DNA from: Thermostichus sp047462415
GTDB lineage: Bacteria; Cyanobacteriota; Cyanobacteriia; Thermostichales; Thermostichaceae
Length of the DNA: 64,000 nt
Reading direction: 5' to 3'
NCBI RefSeq assembly: GCF_047462415.1
Contig: NZ_JANSJE010000008.1
Span: 1 to 64,000 of the forward strand
The notes below the pieces were generated by a model that was not told the DNA's origin, did not search any database, and was given only the letters and a program-made list of their open reading frames with translations. Shown here in pieces: positions 61,708 through 64,000 of the stretch; position 1 is the first letter of the stretch, and each line of letters opens with the position of its first letter. A program made the translations under genes and the position numbers.

Positions 61708-63909
61708 ATGTCCATTGCCACCTTAGCCCCCGCTTTTCCTGAACGTTGCCCGGCGCTGCCGCAGGCGCTTACCCCTTTGTGCGAGATCGCCCGCAACTAC
61801 TGGTGGACTTGGAACCCCGATCATCTCACCATTTTCCGGGAAATGGATCCTGCCCTGTGGGAAAAAACCTCTCACAACCCGGTGCGCATGCTGGAGGAGG
61901 TTTCCTACTTGCGCCTGGCGGCCTTGGCTACTGACGTCAACTACCTCAACACGTTGAACCGGATGGTGCAGTCCTATCGGCAGTACATGGCGGCTGAGGA
62001 TACCTGGGCCAAGCGCACCATGAAAACCTACGACTGGCAGCGCCCCATCGCCTATTTCTGCGCTGAGTATGGCCTACACGAGTCTTTGCCCACCTACTCT
62101 GGGGGCTTGGGTATGTTGGCCGCCGATCACCTCAAGTCGGCCTCCGATTTGGGAGTGCCCCTGGTGGCCATTGGATTGCTCTACCGTCAGGGCTATTTCC
62201 AGCAGCGCCTGGACACCAGTGGCTGGCAGGGGGAGCTTTATGAAGACTCCGAGTTTGAGTCTTTGCCGCTGACCTTGGTGCGTCAGCCGGATGGCAGCCC
62301 TCTGTTGGTGGAAGTGGCGATGCGGCAGCGGCTGGTGAAGGCGCGCGCCTGGCGGGCGGACGTGGGCCGGGTGCCTCTCTTGCTGCTGGACACCGACCTG
62401 GAGGAGAACGATCCCATCGACCGCTGGATTACCGCCCATCTCTACGGGGGCAGCACCGACACGCGCATTGCCCAAGAGTGTATCCTCGGCATCGGGGGGG
62501 TGCGTCTGCTGCGCCAGTTGGGCCTGGATCCCATGGTCTATCACATGAATGAGGGGCATGCCGCCTTCTTGACCTTGGAGCTGCTGCGGGAAGAGGTGGC
62601 GCGGGGCACGCCTTTTGAGGCGGCGGAGGCCAAGGTGCGGGAAAAATGTGTCTTTACCACCCACACACCGGTGCCGGCTGGCCACGATGCTTTCAGCCCC
62701 AACGAGATGGATGCGTTCTTTGCTTCCTTCTGGCCACAACTGGGCCTGACGCGGGAGCAATTTTTGGCTTTGGGAGCTCGTCGCAGCGGGGATCCCTGGG
62801 AGCCCTTCAACATGACGGTGCTGGCTTTGCGCTACGCGCGGGCGGCCAATGGGGTAAGCAAGCTGCACGGACGGGTTTCTCGCGAGATGTGGCATGTGCT
62901 CTACCCCGAGCGGTCGGTGGATGAGGTGCCCATCAGCTCTATTACCAATGGGGTGCACGCCCGCACCTGGGTTTCCCCCCTCTTCTGGAACCTCTACGAT
63001 CAGTACTTGGGCCCCGACTGGCCGGAGCGGGTGTCGGATCCGGAACTGTGGGCCAAGGTGGAAGAAATTCCCGATGAGGAGCTGTGGCGGCGCAAGGAAG
63101 CCCTGCGGGAGCGGTTGGTGTCTTTTACCCGCCACCGGGTGTTGCGGGCGCGGCGCAACCGCGGCGAAAGCAATGAGCGCATCCAGGCGGTCAACCAGTT
63201 GTTGGATCCCAAGATCCTGACGATTGGGTTTGCCCGCCGCTTCAGCACTTACAAGCGAGGAGATTTGATCCTGCGCGATCTGGAGCGAGTGACCCGCATC
63301 TTCACCAATAAAGAGTATCCTGTGCAGATTATCTTTGCCGGCAAGGCCCATCCGCGGGACGAGGGGGGCAAGCGCCTGATCCAACGGGTGGTGGAATGGT
63401 CCAATCGCCCTGAGGTGGCCAACCGGGTCGCCTTCATTGAAAATTACGATGCCTATGTCGGTCGCAACTTGGTGCAGGGGGTAGATGTGTGGCTGAACAA
63501 CCCGCGACGCCCTCTGGAAGCTTCTGGCACCTCAGGGCAAAAGGTGGGCTTCAGCGGGGGGTTGAATCTGTCGGTGTTGGACGGCTGGTGGCCGGAGGGT
63601 TACAACGGCCGCAATGGCTGGGCCATCGGCCAAGAAATCGAAGGCTTGGATCCCGCTGCCCAAGACGATTTGGACGCCAACTCTCTCTACGATTTGTTGG
63701 AGTATGAGGTGATCCCCATGTTCTATGAGCGGGACGAGCAAGGGATCCCGCGCCGCTGGATTGCCCGCATGAAGGAGGCGATCCGCACCCTCAACCCGGT
63801 TTTCAACACCGACCGCATGGTGGCCGAGTACGTGTTGAAAATCTACGAGCCTCAGCCCCTGGAAGCAGAGGTGAGCCGGACTTTGTCAGGTTCGGCTGTG
63901 GTCGGCTAG
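61708..63909 (+). CDS. glgP: alpha-glucan (glycogen/maltodextrin) phosphorylase
   Basis: 733 residues from the ATG at 61708. Phosphorolysis of alpha-1,4-glucans to glucose-1-phosphate. The N-terminal 100 residues (LCEIARNYWWTWNPDHLTIF) form the DUF3417-type domain typical of the short bacterial/archaeal phosphorylase class. AYFCAEYGLHESLPTYSGGL (near 114), VFTTHTPVPAGHDAF (near 314), FARRFSTYKRGDLI (near 508) and the PLP-site string PLEASGTSGQKVGFSGGLNL (near 601) follow. It lacks the regulatory extensions of the long GlgP type. Likely the dark-time entry point for stored glycogen in this genome. Confidence 0.94.
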   Translation: MSIATLAPAFPERCPALPQALTPLCEIARNYWWTWNPDHLTIFREMDPALWEKTSHNPVRMLEEVSYLRLAALATDVNYLNTLNRMVQSYRQYMAAEDTWAKRTMKTYDWQRPIAYFCAEYGLHESLPTYSGGLGMLAADHLKSASDLGVPLVAIGLLYRQGYFQQRLDTSGWQGELYEDSEFESLPLTLVRQPDGSPLLVEVAMRQRLVKARAWRADVGRVPLLLLDTDLEENDPIDRWITAHLYGGSTDTRIAQECILGIGGVRLLRQLGLDPMVYHMNEGHAAFLTLELLREEVARGTPFEAAEAKVREKCVFTTHTPVPAGHDAFSPNEMDAFFASFWPQLGLTREQFLALGARRSGDPWEPFNMTVLALRYARAANGVSKLHGRVSREMWHVLYPERSVDEVPISSITNGVHARTWVSPLFWNLYDQYLGPDWPERVSDPELWAKVEEIPDEELWRRKEALRERLVSFTRHRVLRARRNRGESNERIQAVNQLLDPKILTIGFARRFSTYKRGDLILRDLERVTRIFTNKEYPVQIIFAGKAHPRDEGGKRLIQRVVEWSNRPEVANRVAFIENYDAYVGRNLVQGVDVWLNNPRRPLEASGTSGQKVGFSGGLNLSVLDGWWPEGYNGRNGWAIGQEIEGLDPAAQDDLDANSLYDLLEYEVIPMFYERDEQGIPRRWIARMKEAIRTLNPVFNTDRMVAEYVLKIYEPQPLEAEVSRTLSGSAVVG

Positions 63910-63912
63910 GAT

Positions 63913-64000
63913 CCCCCGGCCCCTCTCCCAGAGGGAGAGCCCTCACCCCCGGCCCCTCTCCCAGAGGGAGAGCCCTCACCCCCGGCCCCTCTCCCAGAGG
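63913..64000 (+). repeat. 33-bp palindromic tandem repeat array, cut by window end
   Basis: Units start at 63913, 63946 and 63979 (period 33): CCCCCGGCCCCTCTCCCAGA then GGGAGAGCCCTCA. The core CTCTCCC-AGA-GGGAGAG is a perfect hairpin. It sits directly behind glgP and continues past the window edge, so the copy number is unknown. Same family as 26751, 42331 and 7826. Confidence 0.85.

Overview
The window looks like a chromosomal segment of a unicellular, probably thermophilic cyanobacterium. It carries chlG, chlP, a psbA-type D1 gene, cruF, a GUN4-domain protein kinase, Ycf35 (DUF1257), DUF751 and a stand-alone PCP_red protein. The dense scatter of GGATCC/GGGATCCC palindromes, together with the gene content, suggests the hot-spring mat Synechococcus group (JA-3-3Ab / JA-2-3B'a type). 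That placement is an inference from recall and was not searched. I saw no rRNA, tRNA, CRISPR array or prophage. The only sign of a transposon is a probable IS200/IS605-type right end at the very start.

Layout. 1-8 kb: transposon-end hairpin, NAD malic enzyme, an atypical coiled-coil gene with a 417-bp tandem duplication, a DUF1614 membrane protein, a caspase-like protein lacking its catalytic residues, and a CPBP protease. 8-16.5 kb: UbiB-like kinase, two small conserved genes, DUF751 plus PCP_red, a site-2-protease relative with an altered zinc motif, aspartate kinase, and a highly divergent 'rogue' D1. 16.8-28.5 kb, mostly minus strand: carB, a GH57 glycosidase, mraY, phosphoketolase, a pentapeptide-repeat protein and Ycf35. 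28.6-34 kb, plus strand: pdhB, an overlapping DUF3084 / YqgF-like / solute-binding-protein cluster, and chlP. 34-47.6 kb: secreted unknowns, a GPH-type transporter, chlG, a PhyH-like oxygenase, trpE, a Nudix hydrolase, an M23 peptidase divergent from cruF, lspA, cysC and argD. 47.6-64 kb: a creatininase-family protein, a Uma2 nuclease, argC, comB, an ABC permease, purS, the kinase-GUN4 fusion, PPK2, HtrA, tadA, a SpoIID-like protein and glgP.

How the genes fit together. Most are housekeeping genes in single-gene or two-gene units. Arginine/pyrimidine supply (carB, argC, argD), aspartate-family and tryptophan synthesis (lysC, trpE), chlorophyll and carotenoid synthesis (chlG, chlP, cruF) and envelope building (mraY, lspA, M23, SpoIID) are all represented. 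A second theme is dark or low-oxygen carbon metabolism: glycogen phosphorylase, GH57, phosphoketolase, pyruvate dehydrogenase beta and malic enzyme. That setting would suit a rogue D1, a form thought in other cyanobacteria to act when oxygen evolution must be off.

The most unusual items are the rogue D1 (four cofactor ligands replaced), the duplicated coiled-coil gene that lacks the genome-wide GGATCC motif, two enzyme-family members with lost catalytic residues (caspase-like and S2P-like), and two families of dispersed intergenic repeats, one built on a 33-bp palindromic unit.
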